From Mesorhizobium sp. CU3 (GTDB lineage Bacteria; Pseudomonadota; Alphaproteobacteria; Rhizobiales; Rhizobiaceae): a DNA stretch of 64,000 bases. Location: positions 1 to 64,000 of the forward strand of contig NZ_VFWX01000008.1 of NCBI RefSeq assembly GCF_006442965.1, in the 5' to 3' direction. The translations under genes were made by a program, and so were the position numbers. Shown one piece after another: positions 43,596 to 52,628 of the stretch; within the stretch, counting starts at the first letter, position 1; each line of letters starts with the position of its first letter. Under the pieces are notes generated by a model. The model did not search any database. It was not told the origin of the DNA and worked only from the letters and a program-made list of their open reading frames with translations.

Positions 43596-43616
43596 ACGGC
43601 GCCGCGAGGGCGCCGT
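43596..43616. terminator. Bidirectional hairpin between sufE and mucR
   Basis: ACGGCGCC (43596-43603) and GGCGCCGT (43609-43616), five-nt loop. On the minus strand it is followed by TTTTGCTTT, a T-rich run fitting an intrinsic terminator for mucR. Confidence 0.75.
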
Positions 43617-43642
43617 CGAATGTTTGAGAAGTGCCGAGCCTG

Positions 43643-44068
43643 TCAGCGGCCCTTGCGCTTGCGGCCGAGACCCATCTTCTTGGCGAGTTGCGAACGCGCG
43701 GCCGCATAATTGGGAGCGACCATCGGATAGTTGGCGTCCAGGCCCCACTTCTCGCGATATTCTTCCGGCGTGAGGTTGTAGTGGGTCATCAGGTGACGCT
43801 TCAGCGACTTGAACTTCTTGCCGTCCTCGAGGCAGACGATGTAGTCGTCATGCACGGAACGCTTCGGGTTGACGGCCGGCTTCTGCTTCTCGGCCGACGG
43901 CTGTTCGGGCGAGCCGCCGACGCGGCCAAGCGCGGCATGGACATCGGCAATCAGGTTCGGCAGTTCGCCGACCGGAACAGGGTTGTTGCTGACATAGGCG
44001 GCGACGACATCGGCGGTAAGCTCGATCAGCGCGTCACCGGTTTTCGAAGGTGTTTCGACGATTTCCAT
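43643..44068 (-). CDS. mucR: MucR/Ros family zinc-finger regulator
   Basis: A 141-residue global regulator. The DNA-binding core spans about 73-128: Cys79, then Asp82 in place of the second Cys, His92 and His96 ([20 protein letters not shown]), followed by EEYREKWGL and [12 protein letters not shown]. The N terminus (about 10-50) mediates oligomerisation. MucR represses AT-rich targets including exopolysaccharide, flagellar and cell-cycle genes in rhizobia and Brucella. Several paralogues usually exist, so mucR1/2 cannot be told apart. The AT-rich upstream region fits autoregulation. Confidence 0.93.
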   Translation of the reverse strand: MEIVETPSKTGDALIELTADVVAAYVSNNPVPVGELPNLIADVHAALGRVGGSPEQPSAEKQKPAVNPKRSVHDDYIVCLEDGKKFKSLKRHLMTHYNLTPEEYREKWGLDANYPMVAPNYAAARSQLAKKMGLGRKRKGR

Positions 44069-44477
44069 AGTTCTCAGACCCCAACGAGAGTTGTTTCTAA
44101 AACTGCGCCCTTTTTTGAGGATTGGGCATTGCGCGAATTTCGTTCAGGAAAGGCCCCGCGATTCGCGTCGGTTATCTTCATGGCGCTGAGTTTCAAGTAA
44201 GTCAATTCGCCTATTGATTTAGTTTCACCGATATTCATCAACTATTGCCGATTCAGCTTCAAAAATTCGTGCATCGTGTAACTTCGCGAGATTTTTCCAG
44301 CCCAAGCGGCATGCGGTGACGTTGCGTAAGCAGCTCGTTAGACATCCGGCTGCAACCTCACGATGTATTCAATGCTTGGTCAATGCTTGAACCCTCATTT
44401 TACGCCGGCCGGAAATCCTCCCGTGCGAGGCGCACGTGAATATCTGTGTCAGCCCGGCAGTAAGGCAATAGAAGTCC
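44069..44477. other. AT-rich intergenic region upstream of mucR
   Basis: 409 bp between mucR and the SH3-like gene with no gene seen. It has much lower GC than the surroundings, with TA steps in ATTTAGTTTCACCGATATTC and similar stretches near 44200-44260. MucR proteins favour such DNA, so this is the probable mucR promoter and autoregulatory region. No exact boxes are assigned. Confidence 0.55.
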
Positions 44478-44846
44478 TCAATAGGGCGCGATGTATTTGC
44501 CGTAGACCCAACCCGTCACGAAATGGCCGTTGCCGGCCGGGTCGTGCCAGACCTCGCACCAGCGATAGCGGATCGCCTGCCGCTGCTTCCATTTCGGCTG
44601 GCCGGCGATGTCGAGCAGGTTCACGCCGCCGGTGCAGCGGCCGGTCATCTGCAGCACAGCGCCGTCGGGATAGGCTGCCTGTTTCTGCGAGGCATTCGAT
44701 GGATATTTTCGCGCGTTCAGCGTATCGCCGAACGGCACGCCCGCCACTTGCCAAGCGGCGAAGACGGTTGCATGAGACTGGCCTGCAAGAGCCAGGACCG
44801 TCGAGAAGACAGCGCAGGCAACGGTTGCGCGAACCCAGGATTTCAT
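44478..44846 (-). CDS. Secreted SH3-like domain protein
   Basis: A 122-residue protein with a signal peptide (WVRATVACAVFSTVLALAG, cleavage near SHA at 24-26) and a bacterial SH3-type fold: LNARKYPSNASQKQAAYP, VLQMTGRC, then WCEVWHDPAGNGHFVTGWVYGKYI. Two cysteines (in GRCTGG and RWCEVW) could form a disulfide. Such domains bind murein or other envelope ligands. A perfect AAGGGGG precedes the ATG at 44846. It is divergent from the oligopeptidase gene. Confidence 0.88.
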   Translation of the reverse strand: MKSWVRATVACAVFSTVLALAGQSHATVFAAWQVAGVPFGDTLNARKYPSNASQKQAAYPDGAVLQMTGRCTGGVNLLDIAGQPKWKQRQAIRYRWCEVWHDPAGNGHFVTGWVYGKYIAPY

Positions 44847-44945
44847 CTTTTCCCCCTTCAAAACACCTTCACGTATATCCGTTTGAACCCCGCCCCTTGA
44901 ACAGCTGCTGAGCGGCATGTTCACCTGCCATTCAAGCAAAATACA

Positions 44946-47057
44946 ATGCGAGCCGAAATGACCAAAGCTTCCGCCTTTCCGACCGCCACCGCGCCTCAGC
45001 CTGAAAAGCATCCGGTCTCCGACACGCATCACGGCATCACGCGCAAAGACGATTATGCCTGGATGCGGGCGGACAACTGGCAGGCGGTGTTCAGGGACCC
45101 TTCCCTGCTCGACGCTGGCATCCGCGCGCATCTCGAGGCGGAGAATGCCTATCAGGCCGTGCTGATGGCCGACACGGCGGATCTGCGCGGCAAGCTGTTT
45201 TCCGAAATGAAGGGCCGCATCAAGGAAGACGACTCGACCGTGCCGATGAAGGACGGCGCTTACGCCTATGGCTCGTCCTTCAAGCTCGGTGGCGAACAGC
45301 CGCGCTATTTTCGCACGCCGCGTGACGGCGGCGCCGAGACGATCCTGCTCGACGGCGACGCGGAGGCCGAAGGCAGGGCCTATTTCCGGCTCGGCGGCGT
45401 CGACCATTCGGCCGACCACAACAAGCTGCTCTGGGCCTTCGACGACAAGGGCTCGGAATTCTTCACGCTCTGCGTCCGCGATCTTGCCAGCGGCAAGGAA
45501 CTCGCCGATCGGATCCCGGACACGGGTGGCGGCGGCGTGTGGAACGCCGGCGATGACGGCGTCTTCTACACGAGGCTCGACGACAACCATCGGCCCTCAA
45601 AGGTGTTCTTCCACGCGCTCGGCGACAAGCCTGAAAATGACCGGCTGATTTATGAGGAGACCGATCCGGGTTTCTTCATGGATGTCAGCGGCACACGCGC
45701 CAATGACTGGATCATGATCGGCATCAACGATCATGAGACGTCCGAATACCGTCTGCTACCGGCCAGCGACCCATCCGCCGAACCGAAGCTGGTGGCGGTG
45801 CGCGAGACCGGGCTGCAGTATGACCTCGAGGAAGGCGGCGACGTTTTCTTCATCCTCACCAATGCCGACGGCGCCAAGGACTTCAAGATCATGACCGCGC
45901 CGGTCGCAAACCCGGTTCGCGCCAACTGGCAGGAACTGGTTGCGCATGAGCCGGGGCGGCTGATCCTGTCGGTGCTGGGCTTCAAGCACCACATGGTGAG
46001 ACTCGAGCGCAAGGAAGGGTTGCCGCGCATCGTGGTGCGCGAGCGCGAAAGCGGCGAGGAGCATTTCATTTCCTTCGATGAGGAAGCGTTCTCGCTCGGG
46101 CTTTCCGGCGCCTACGAATACGACACCGAGACGATGCGCTTCACCTATTCGTCGATGACGACGCCGGCGCAGATCTTCGACTACAATATGCGTACCCGCG
46201 AACGGGTGCTGCTGAAGACGCAGGAAGTGCCCTCCGGCCACGACCCGGAGCAGTACGTCACCCGCCGGCTCATGGCGCCTGCCGCCGATGGCGAGTTGGT
46301 GCCGATCTCGCTGCTGCACCACCGCGACACGCCGCTGGACGGCTCGGCGCCCTGCCTGCTCTACGGCTACGGCTCCTACGGCATCACCGTGCCGGCGGCG
46401 TTCAACACCAACTGGTTCTCGCTGGTCGACCGCGGCTTCGTCTTCGCCATCGCGCATGTGCGTGGCGGCAAGGACAAGGGCTATGGCTGGTATGACGATG
46501 GCAAGCGCGCACAAAAGATGAATACGTTCACCGATTTCATCGCCTGCGGCCGCCATCTCGTCGCCGAGCGTTACACGCGGCATGACCGCATCGTCGCGCA
46601 AGGCGGCTCGGCCGGCGGCATGCTGATGGGCGCGATCGCCAACATGGCGCCGGGCGATTTCGGCGGCATCGTCGCGGAGGTGCCGTTCGTCGACGTGCTG
46701 ACCACCATGCTCGATGCCAGCCTGCCGCTGACGCCGCCGGAGTGGCCGGAATGGGGCAACCCGATCGCCTCGGCCAAGGACTACGACACCATCGCCGCCT
46801 ACTCGCCTTACGACAATGTCCAGGCGCTCGACTATCCGCCGATCCTGGCGTTGGCCGGCCTGACCGACCCTCGCGTCACCTATTGGGAACCGGCCAAATG
46901 GGTGGCCAAGCTGCGCGAGCGCAAGGCGGGCGACAACCCGGTTCTGTTCAAGATCAACATGGATTCCGGCCATGCCGGTGCCTCAGGCCGTTTCTCGCGG
47001 CTGGAGGAGATCGCCTACATTTACGCCTATGCCTTGAAAGTGACCGGCAAGGCCTGA
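44946..47057 (+). CDS. ptrB: Oligopeptidase B (S9A prolyl-oligopeptidase family)
   Basis: A 703-residue serine peptidase. The N-terminal beta-propeller (about 80-420) gates the active site; the alpha/beta-hydrolase domain holds Ser555 (GGSAGG), Asp641 (LTDPRV) and His676 (SGHAGASGR). The acidic pair in the propeller/hydrolase region and the overall match favour oligopeptidase B, which cuts short peptides after Arg or Lys. No signal peptide. ATG 44946 or 44958 (MTKASAF) may start it. The small SET-domain gene follows in the same direction after 118 bp. Confidence 0.94.
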   Translation: MRAEMTKASAFPTATAPQPEKHPVSDTHHGITRKDDYAWMRADNWQAVFRDPSLLDAGIRAHLEAENAYQAVLMADTADLRGKLFSEMKGRIKEDDSTVPMKDGAYAYGSSFKLGGEQPRYFRTPRDGGAETILLDGDAEAEGRAYFRLGGVDHSADHNKLLWAFDDKGSEFFTLCVRDLASGKELADRIPDTGGGGVWNAGDDGVFYTRLDDNHRPSKVFFHALGDKPENDRLIYEETDPGFFMDVSGTRANDWIMIGINDHETSEYRLLPASDPSAEPKLVAVRETGLQYDLEEGGDVFFILTNADGAKDFKIMTAPVANPVRANWQELVAHEPGRLILSVLGFKHHMVRLERKEGLPRIVVRERESGEEHFISFDEEAFSLGLSGAYEYDTETMRFTYSSMTTPAQIFDYNMRTRERVLLKTQEVPSGHDPEQYVTRRLMAPAADGELVPISLLHHRDTPLDGSAPCLLYGYGSYGITVPAAFNTNWFSLVDRGFVFAIAHVRGGKDKGYGWYDDGKRAQKMNTFTDFIACGRHLVAERYTRHDRIVAQGGSAGGMLMGAIANMAPGDFGGIVAEVPFVDVLTTMLDASLPLTPPEWPEWGNPIASAKDYDTIAAYSPYDNVQALDYPPILALAGLTDPRVTYWEPAKWVAKLRERKAGDNPVLFKINMDSGHAGASGRFSRLEEIAYIYAYALKVTGKA

Positions 47058-47175
47058 TTTTCCACTCGCAATTGCTCGGCGCGCGCGCTACGCAATCCAC
47101 CGCCATTTGGGCGCCGTCGGTTTTGGCGCGGCCTGTTTTTAGGGCCGCGTCGCCCATCGATTTACAAGGTCCATC

Positions 47176-47565
47176 ATGCTTCTCGTCGACACCTATCTCG
47201 ACAAATCCGCCATCCAGGGCATCGGCGTGTTTGCCAGGAACCGCATAGCCAAAGGCACGCTGGTCTGGAAGCTCGACGCTCGGTTCGACCGGCGCATCCC
47301 CGTCGACACCTATGAGAGCCAGACCGGTCCGATAAAATCCTATCTCGACCGCTATTCCTATCCGGACCGGCGCGACCCCAGCTTCATCGTCTTCGAGGCC
47401 GACGACGCGCGCTACATGAACCACGACGACGATCCGAACTGCGACGTCTCCACGCCGGAGGAAACCTATGCGCTGCGCGACATCGCGCCCGGCGAGGAAC
47501 TGACCTGCAGCTACCACCACTTCTTCGAAGACGGCTTCGATTTCCTCGGCGACCGCCACCTTTGA
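47176..47565 (+). CDS. SET-domain protein (putative protein-lysine methyltransferase)
   Basis: A 129-residue stand-alone SET domain. Landmarks: GIGVFARNRIAKGTLVWK (SET-N), RYMNHDDDPNCDV matching the NHxxxPNC knot motif, and GEELTCSYHHFF with the catalytic Tyr region. Such small bacterial SET proteins methylate lysines of unknown targets; the substrate here is not known. It converges on the acyltransferase fusion gene, 21 bp apart. Confidence 0.88.
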   Translation: MLLVDTYLDKSAIQGIGVFARNRIAKGTLVWKLDARFDRRIPVDTYESQTGPIKSYLDRYSYPDRRDPSFIVFEADDARYMNHDDDPNCDVSTPEETYALRDIAPGEELTCSYHHFFEDGFDFLGDRHL

Positions 47566-47586
47566 CGCGGATTTGCCCGGCCCGGG

Positions 47587-50180
47587 TTAAGCAGAGCGCA
47601 ATTGCGGCTGGCGCCCCGCACCAAATCTACCCCTGAGGCTGCGGACACCGACCAGCGCCTTGCCGGCGATGATGCCTGCAGCGATCCCGCCGCCAATCGC
47701 CAGCACCTGAAAGACCGGCGCCGGGAGCGCGTGTGCGAATGGGGCCATCAACAGCTCCGGAACGAAGCGGTGGAACAGGTAGATCGGAAATGCCGAGACG
47801 GCGATCAGCACCACTACACGCCCGGCCATCGCCGGCAGGGGTATGCGCGGCAGGTAAAGAAGGGCCAAGAGCGCGCCAAAGACGATCAGATATTTGATCG
47901 TGGTCCCGAACCAAACCGACTCCCAGAAGGCGAGATAGCCGAGCACCACCGCGGCAAGCCCCGTCAAAGCAAGCCTTCTTGCAGTGTTGTCGGCAAAACC
48001 TGCGCACCAACCGAAGACGGCGATATGATAGACCCAGTAGATCGCAAAGATCTGGCGATTGCCGATGTCGATGAATAGCGGGATGACCATGCGCGCGGCG
48101 ACGGCAAAGCCGAGCAGGCCGACGGAGAAGGCGAAGCCGTGCGATAGCGCGAGCCTGCGCATGGCCGGCACGAGGAAGACGAGGGAAAAGACGAGGACGG
48201 TCTGCGCATAAGCCTCGATGAACCAGTAAAGATAGGGCACCATCTCGTGGCGTTCAGGTTCGGCATAGCCGAAATTCCCGCTAAGCGTTATCGAAGCCCA
48301 AGGTATTGTCTGCCAGGCGACCGCGTAGGCAGCCACGATGAGGACATAGGGAACAAGGACGTCGATCGCGGGCCTGAGCGCCTGTCGAAGCCGACCGCCC
48401 AGGAAATGTCTCGACTGGAAGCGTGCCAGGCTGAAGCCGACGAGCAGCATCATCACGCCCGATCCGCCGGGGATGGGCCACAGCGTCTCATGATGTATCA
48501 CCACCAGCAGGATGGCCATCGCCCTCAGGAGCAGATCGGTCGGGAACCCGCCGAGCTCCCTGCACTTGCCGGGCATCGGCCCCTTGCGGCTGCCAAGTTC
48601 GGCGATCCGCAAGTGTTGCCAGCCGTCCGGCAAACCCACGCCGAGCCGCTCAAGCTCCATGACCAGTTGTAGATAGCGAAGAGAATCCCCGCCGAGGGAA
48701 ACGAAGCTGTCGTTGCGGCCGACTGCGATGGGATAAAAGACGCGACGATAGGCTCCGAGCACGCCTTCCGTCTCGGAGCGAGTCTCAGTCGGCGTTTTAA
48801 GTCTCTCCCTGTCTAGACATGCATAGTCGACCTTGCCCGAGAGCAGTCTGGGCAGGTTTGGGCGCGCCGCCACGAAAACGAGATTGGCCGGGAGTCGGCT
48901 GGCCTCGACGAGGACGCGACGCGCGCTTTCGGTTGTGCCGGCATCGGTCACGTAGGCATGTAAACCGCGATCGTCGCCAAGCACCGCAGCAGCGATACCT
49001 GCCCGCTCCAGAACCCGCTCCATGACATCGAAGCCGATCCTGAGACCCGCAATCTTGGCGAAGCGGCTCTTGCGCCCGACGATGCGGAAGAAGCCCTGCT
49101 CATCGCTGACCGCGATTTCGCCGGTATTCAACGCCTGGAGTTCGGCGCCGCGCGCGAGGTCGCAGCGCCGGGTTCCGTAGCCCATCATCACATTCGGGCC
49201 GCGATAGACGAGTTCGCCAGGCGTGCCCGGTTGCCGGATCGTCTGGCCCTCGTCGTCGATCAGGCTCAGCCCGCCCCCGGGGATGGCGATGCCGATCCTT
49301 TCCTCAGTGTCCGAAAGGCTTTCCGGTGGCACGAAGGCGATGCGTGCCGTCGCCTCGGTCTGGCCGTACATGACGAAGAAGCGGCCGCCCCTGGCGAGCA
49401 TGTGATCGCGATAGAGGGCGATGAGGTCGGGGCTAAGCTTTCCACCGGCCACCGTCATCATACGCAGCGCCTTCAGATCGGCGGCACGGAAGCGCGCCCG
49501 CTCTAGGAGTTCATAGGAGTACGGCACGCCGGCAAGATTCGTGCAGCCGCCATCAGCGATTATTCCAGGGAAATCGCTACTCATGACCGAGACGCCGGGA
49601 AACAGGATGCTGCCGCCTGCAACCAGATGCGAGTTCAGAACCGACAGGCCGTAGGAATAATGAAGCGGCAGGACCAAAGCCGCCCGGTCCGTTGGAGAGA
49701 GTTCGAGATAGTCTGCAATCGAGCGCGCATTGGCATCGAGGTTTGCGTAGGAAAGTCGTACCGCCTTGGCAGCGCCCGAACTGCCTGAGGTCATGAGGAG
49801 CAGTGCGAGGTCTGGGTGCAGCGGCTCCGCATTTCCCGAAGACCGAGTCTCCCTGACGAGGCGCCAGCGGCCATCTTTTGGCGGTAGGTGAAATCCGGCT
49901 CGAAGGTCGCCACAAACTCGTCCCACAGCCTCTCATCGCAAGGCGGCAGCATGGCCACGGCATGCCCGGCCCGCAGAGACGCGAGATAAGCGACGACAGC
50001 ATGCTCGGATGACTGGGCCGAGATGGCTACGAGTTGCTTTTCGGCCTGCCCCAAACGAGCGGCGAACTGCAGCGTCAGGCGGTCGAGATCCGCATAGGAG
50101 AGCGCCCGCCCGTCGGCAAAAACAAGCGCGGTGCGCGCCTCGCCCCGGGCGATTTCGGACACAAGGTCGATGGAAGGCAT
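47587..50180 (-). pseudogene. Adenylation-carrier-acyltransferase-3 fusion with a frameshift
   Basis: Two frames together encode about 864 residues. Start at 50180 gives the N-terminal AMP-binding part (to about residue 100); near 49876-49879 (an AAAA tract on the coding strand) the frame shifts by one base. Adding one A there joins TYRQK to DGRWRLVRE without a gap. The second frame holds adenylation motifs TSGSSG, YGQTEATA, the GEIAVSDEQGFFRIVGRKS loop and PRLLSGKVDY, then a carrier domain with SFVSLGGDSL (phosphopantetheine Ser), then a multi-pass acyltransferase-3 domain (about the last 350 residues, LLVVIHHE). The logic resembles activation, loading and membrane transfer of an acyl or aminoacyl group. 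It may be a true pseudogene or a sequencing indel. Confidence 0.8.
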
Positions 50181-50269
50181 TGGGCGAGCTTCAGACTGCC
50201 AGACAACTGGTCGAAGCGCCTATGATACATGAGTATTGAAGTCAACTAATTCTGGACGGCAGTGGTTCT

Positions 50270-51217
50270 TCAATCTGCCGGCTTGCGCGCCGGATAACCG
50301 TTCGGATGCGTCGGCACCGCCTTGAGATAGGCGGCGATGGCGGCGCGGTCGTCGGCGGTCAGTTGCGCCATGTTCTTCTGGACCTCGACCATGGCGCCGC
50401 CAACGGAATCGAAGTCGGGCGTGAAGCCGGTTTCGAGATAGTTGGCGATATCGGCCTCGGACCAGTCCTTGATACCGCCCTCGCCCGAGGTGATGTTGGG
50501 CACGACGCCCGAGCCTTCGGCGGCCACGGCGCCGGCCAGCCATTCAGCCTTCTTGACGCCGCCGGCGAGGTCGCGCGGGGTGTGGCACTCGCCGCAATGT
50601 CCCGGGCCCTCGACGAGGTAGCGGCCGGCGAGCACCTTGTCCGGCGTGCCGTCAGGCAGCGCGATCACTGGCTCGGGGCTGAGATAGAGGCGCTTCCACA
50701 GCCCAATGCCGCGGCGGATGTTGAAGGGGAAGGATAGCTTGTGGTCCGGCGCCTTGCCGGCCACCGCCGGCAGCGTCTTCATGAAGGCATAGAGGTCGGC
50801 GATGTCCTCCAGCTTCATGCGCGCGTAAGAAGTATAGGGAAAGGCCGGGTAGAAATTCTCGCCGCTGGGCGAGACACCCTTCAGCATGGCGGTGGCGAAA
50901 TCTTCCTCGCTCCAGGCGCCGATGCCATCCTTGGCATCCTGCGAGATGTTGGGCGGCACGAAGGTGCCGAACGGCGTCTTCAGCTCCAGCCCACCGACGA
51001 GTTCGAGGCGGGCGTCGCCTTGCGCGCCGGGCTTCGAATGGCATGAAGTGCAGCCACCGGCATAGAAGATACGCTTGCCTCTTGCAGCGTCGCCCGGCGC
51101 AAGCTGCGAGACGGTCGCCGCATCGAGCCCGACCGGCGCCGACAGAAACCAGCCGGCAACAGCCGCAGCGCCGCCAAGCACGATGGCGGCGCCGACGAGC
51201 TTCTTCAGCCAGGCCAT
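50270..51217 (-). CDS. Diheme cytochrome c
   Basis: A 315-residue exported cytochrome with an N-terminal signal anchor (about 4-27) and two class I cytochrome c domains, hemes attached at CTSCH and CGECH. Axial Met candidates lie in SYARMKLEDI and GAMVEVQKNM. It resembles the cytochrome subunits of membrane dehydrogenases (alcohol/aldehyde-dehydrogenase type), but no dehydrogenase gene is adjacent. It follows the cytochrome c-prime-type gene by 9 bp, so the two form an operon of periplasmic electron carriers. Its heme attachment depends on the Ccm system, encoded in this window. Confidence 0.92.
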   Translation of the reverse strand: MAWLKKLVGAAIVLGGAAAVAGWFLSAPVGLDAATVSQLAPGDAARGKRIFYAGGCTSCHSKPGAQGDARLELVGGLELKTPFGTFVPPNISQDAKDGIGAWSEEDFATAMLKGVSPSGENFYPAFPYTSYARMKLEDIADLYAFMKTLPAVAGKAPDHKLSFPFNIRRGIGLWKRLYLSPEPVIALPDGTPDKVLAGRYLVEGPGHCGECHTPRDLAGGVKKAEWLAGAVAAEGSGVVPNITSGEGGIKDWSEADIANYLETGFTPDFDSVGGAMVEVQKNMAQLTADDRAAIAAYLKAVPTHPNGYPARKPAD

Positions 51218-51226
51218 ATCAGGCGG

Positions 51227-51664
51227 TCAGCTCTTCTTGATCCGGTAGGTCTGGTGGCAGGCGCCGCAATCGCCGCCAAGCGTGTTGAGCTGCGCCTTCA
51301 GCGCGTCGGCATCGGCCGGCGGGGAAGCGACCGCGGCCTTGGTATCGGCCAGGAACTTGTCCTCCGCGGCCTTGAAGCCGGCCATGTCCTCCCAGATCTT
51401 GGGCGCGGCGGTGGTGTCGCCCTTGTCGGAGCCGGCCGGGAACAGCGTGTCGACGTCGAACTTCTCGGCATTGGCCTGCATCGCCTTCAGCGCGTCCAAT
51501 GCGGCGGCGCCATCGAAGGGCGTCTCGCCCTTGACCATCTTCGATATCTCGCCGGCAAGCTTGCCGCGCTCCTTCATCAGGGCCTGGCGATCCTTGATCG
51601 GATCGGCGTAAGCGGCCGAACCGGCAAAGGCGAGCATAGAGATGGCGATGACAAGCTTTCTCAT
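51227..51664 (-). CDS. Cytochrome c-prime/c-556 family protein
   Basis: A 145-residue four-helix-bundle cytochrome: signal peptide (1-20, cleaving after YA), then KDRQALMKERGKLAGEIS with a Met that may be the sixth ligand, and the C-terminal heme site CGACHQTYR. The class II cytochrome family binds NO or carries electrons. Upstream gene of the diheme cytochrome operon. Confidence 0.93.
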   Translation of the reverse strand: MRKLVIAISMLAFAGSAAYADPIKDRQALMKERGKLAGEISKMVKGETPFDGAAALDALKAMQANAEKFDVDTLFPAGSDKGDTTAAPKIWEDMAGFKAAEDKFLADTKAAVASPPADADALKAQLNTLGGDCGACHQTYRIKKS

Positions 51665-51784
51665 TCAATTGGCTCCATGGATGAAGACAGTTCACGACTA
51701 GACGTTAACGGGCGTCACAATGGGATTATTCCCAGTCGATGTGACGATTTTGCTGGCCCCTGCTGTTCCTCCTTGTCTGAAAAA

Positions 51785-51812
51785 GAAAAGCCCCGGCACG
51801 CCGGGGCTTTTC
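51785..51812. terminator. Intrinsic terminator of sodB
   Basis: GAAAAGCCCCGG and CCGGGGCTTTTC form a perfect 12-bp stem with a CACG loop. On the minus strand the stem is followed by TTTTTC, ideal for the sodB transcript; on the plus strand only CGGGC follows, so it is mainly a minus-strand terminator. Confidence 0.9.
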
Positions 51813-51822
51813 GGGCATTTTG

Positions 51823-52425
51823 TCAACCCTTGGCCTTCTCGTAAAGCTCCAGGACGTGGTCCCAGTTGATCAGGCTGTCGACGAAGGCCTCGAGATATTT
51901 CGGCCGCGCGTTGCGGTAGTCGATGTAGTAGGAGTGCTCCCAGACGTCGACGCCGAGGATCGGCGAGCCGCCATGAACCAGCGGGTTCTCGCCGTTCGGG
52001 GTCTTCGAGATCGCGAGCTTGCCGTCCTTGACCGAGACCCAGGCCCAGCCGGAGCCGAACTGGGTGGTGCCGGCGGCGATGAAATCGGCCTTGAACTTGT
52101 CGTACCCGCCGAGATCGCTGTCGAAGGCCTTCTGCAGCGCGCCCGGCAGCTTGTTGCCGCCGCCGCCCTTCTTCATCCACTTCCAGAAGTGGATGTGGTT
52201 GTAGTGCTGGGCGGCGTTGTTGAAGAGCCCGGCATTCTTGCCGAAGGACTGCTTGACCACCTCTTCGACCGACAGGTCGCCCATCCCAGCCTCGGCGGCG
52301 AGCTTGTTGCCGTTGTCGACATAGGCCTTGTGGTGCTTGTCGTGGTGATACTCCAGCGTCTCCTTCGACATATAGGGCTGAAGCGCCTCATAGTCGTAAG
52401 GCAAAGCAGGCAACTCAAAAGCCAT
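51823..52425 (-). CDS. sodB: Superoxide dismutase, Fe/Mn family (Fe-type)
   Basis: A 200-residue enzyme. Metal ligands His27 (EYHHDKHH), His77 (in AAQHYNHIHFW), Asp160 and His164 (DVWEHSYYIDY) are all present. The active-site Gln73 comes from the N-terminal half (FNNAAQ), as in Fe-type enzymes, though cambialistic use of Mn is common in rhizobia. It removes superoxide in the cytoplasm. A strong terminator follows it; its promoter lies in 52426-52628, which also holds a repeat hairpin. Confidence 0.97.
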   Translation of the reverse strand: MAFELPALPYDYEALQPYMSKETLEYHHDKHHKAYVDNGNKLAAEAGMGDLSVEEVVKQSFGKNAGLFNNAAQHYNHIHFWKWMKKGGGGNKLPGALQKAFDSDLGGYDKFKADFIAAGTTQFGSGWAWVSVKDGKLAISKTPNGENPLVHGGSPILGVDVWEHSYYIDYRNARPKYLEAFVDSLINWDHVLELYEKAKG

Positions 52426-52528
52426 GGATGGTACTCCCTCGAGGAAAAAATCCGGTGAAACTACCGAACTTAGATAGGTCTGGAATGGGTTGGGGCAACT
52501 CCGGAATGAAGCGCCGAGCGACTTTAGA

Positions 52529-52572
52529 GCAATTCGCGGAAAAGTGTGAAAGGGTTTTCCGTCTTGAATTGC
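52529..52572. repeat. Dispersed repeat hairpin (GCAATTC arms)
   Basis: GCAATTC (52529-52535) pairs with GAATTGC (52566-52572); the core is CGGAAAAGTGTGAAAGGGTTTTCCG. Same family as the triple array at 42861 but in opposite orientation. Located between sodB and the aminotransferase gene. Confidence 0.75.
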
Positions 52573-52628
52573 ATCAAACAGGAGAAAGAGTGGTTCGCCG
52601 TTCTATGAAACGCTGAAACTCCAACCGC

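Noticed and set aside
42834..43748. Protein with three repeated peptides on the minus strand
   Set aside because: The peptide repeats are only the translation of the 60-bp intergenic array, and the rest is antisense to sufE.
49870..49890. Programmed -1 frameshift in the adenylation/acyltransferase gene
   Set aside because: The site CGC CAA AAG is not a canonical slippery heptamer, no stimulatory stem is obvious, and one missing A explains the break more simply.
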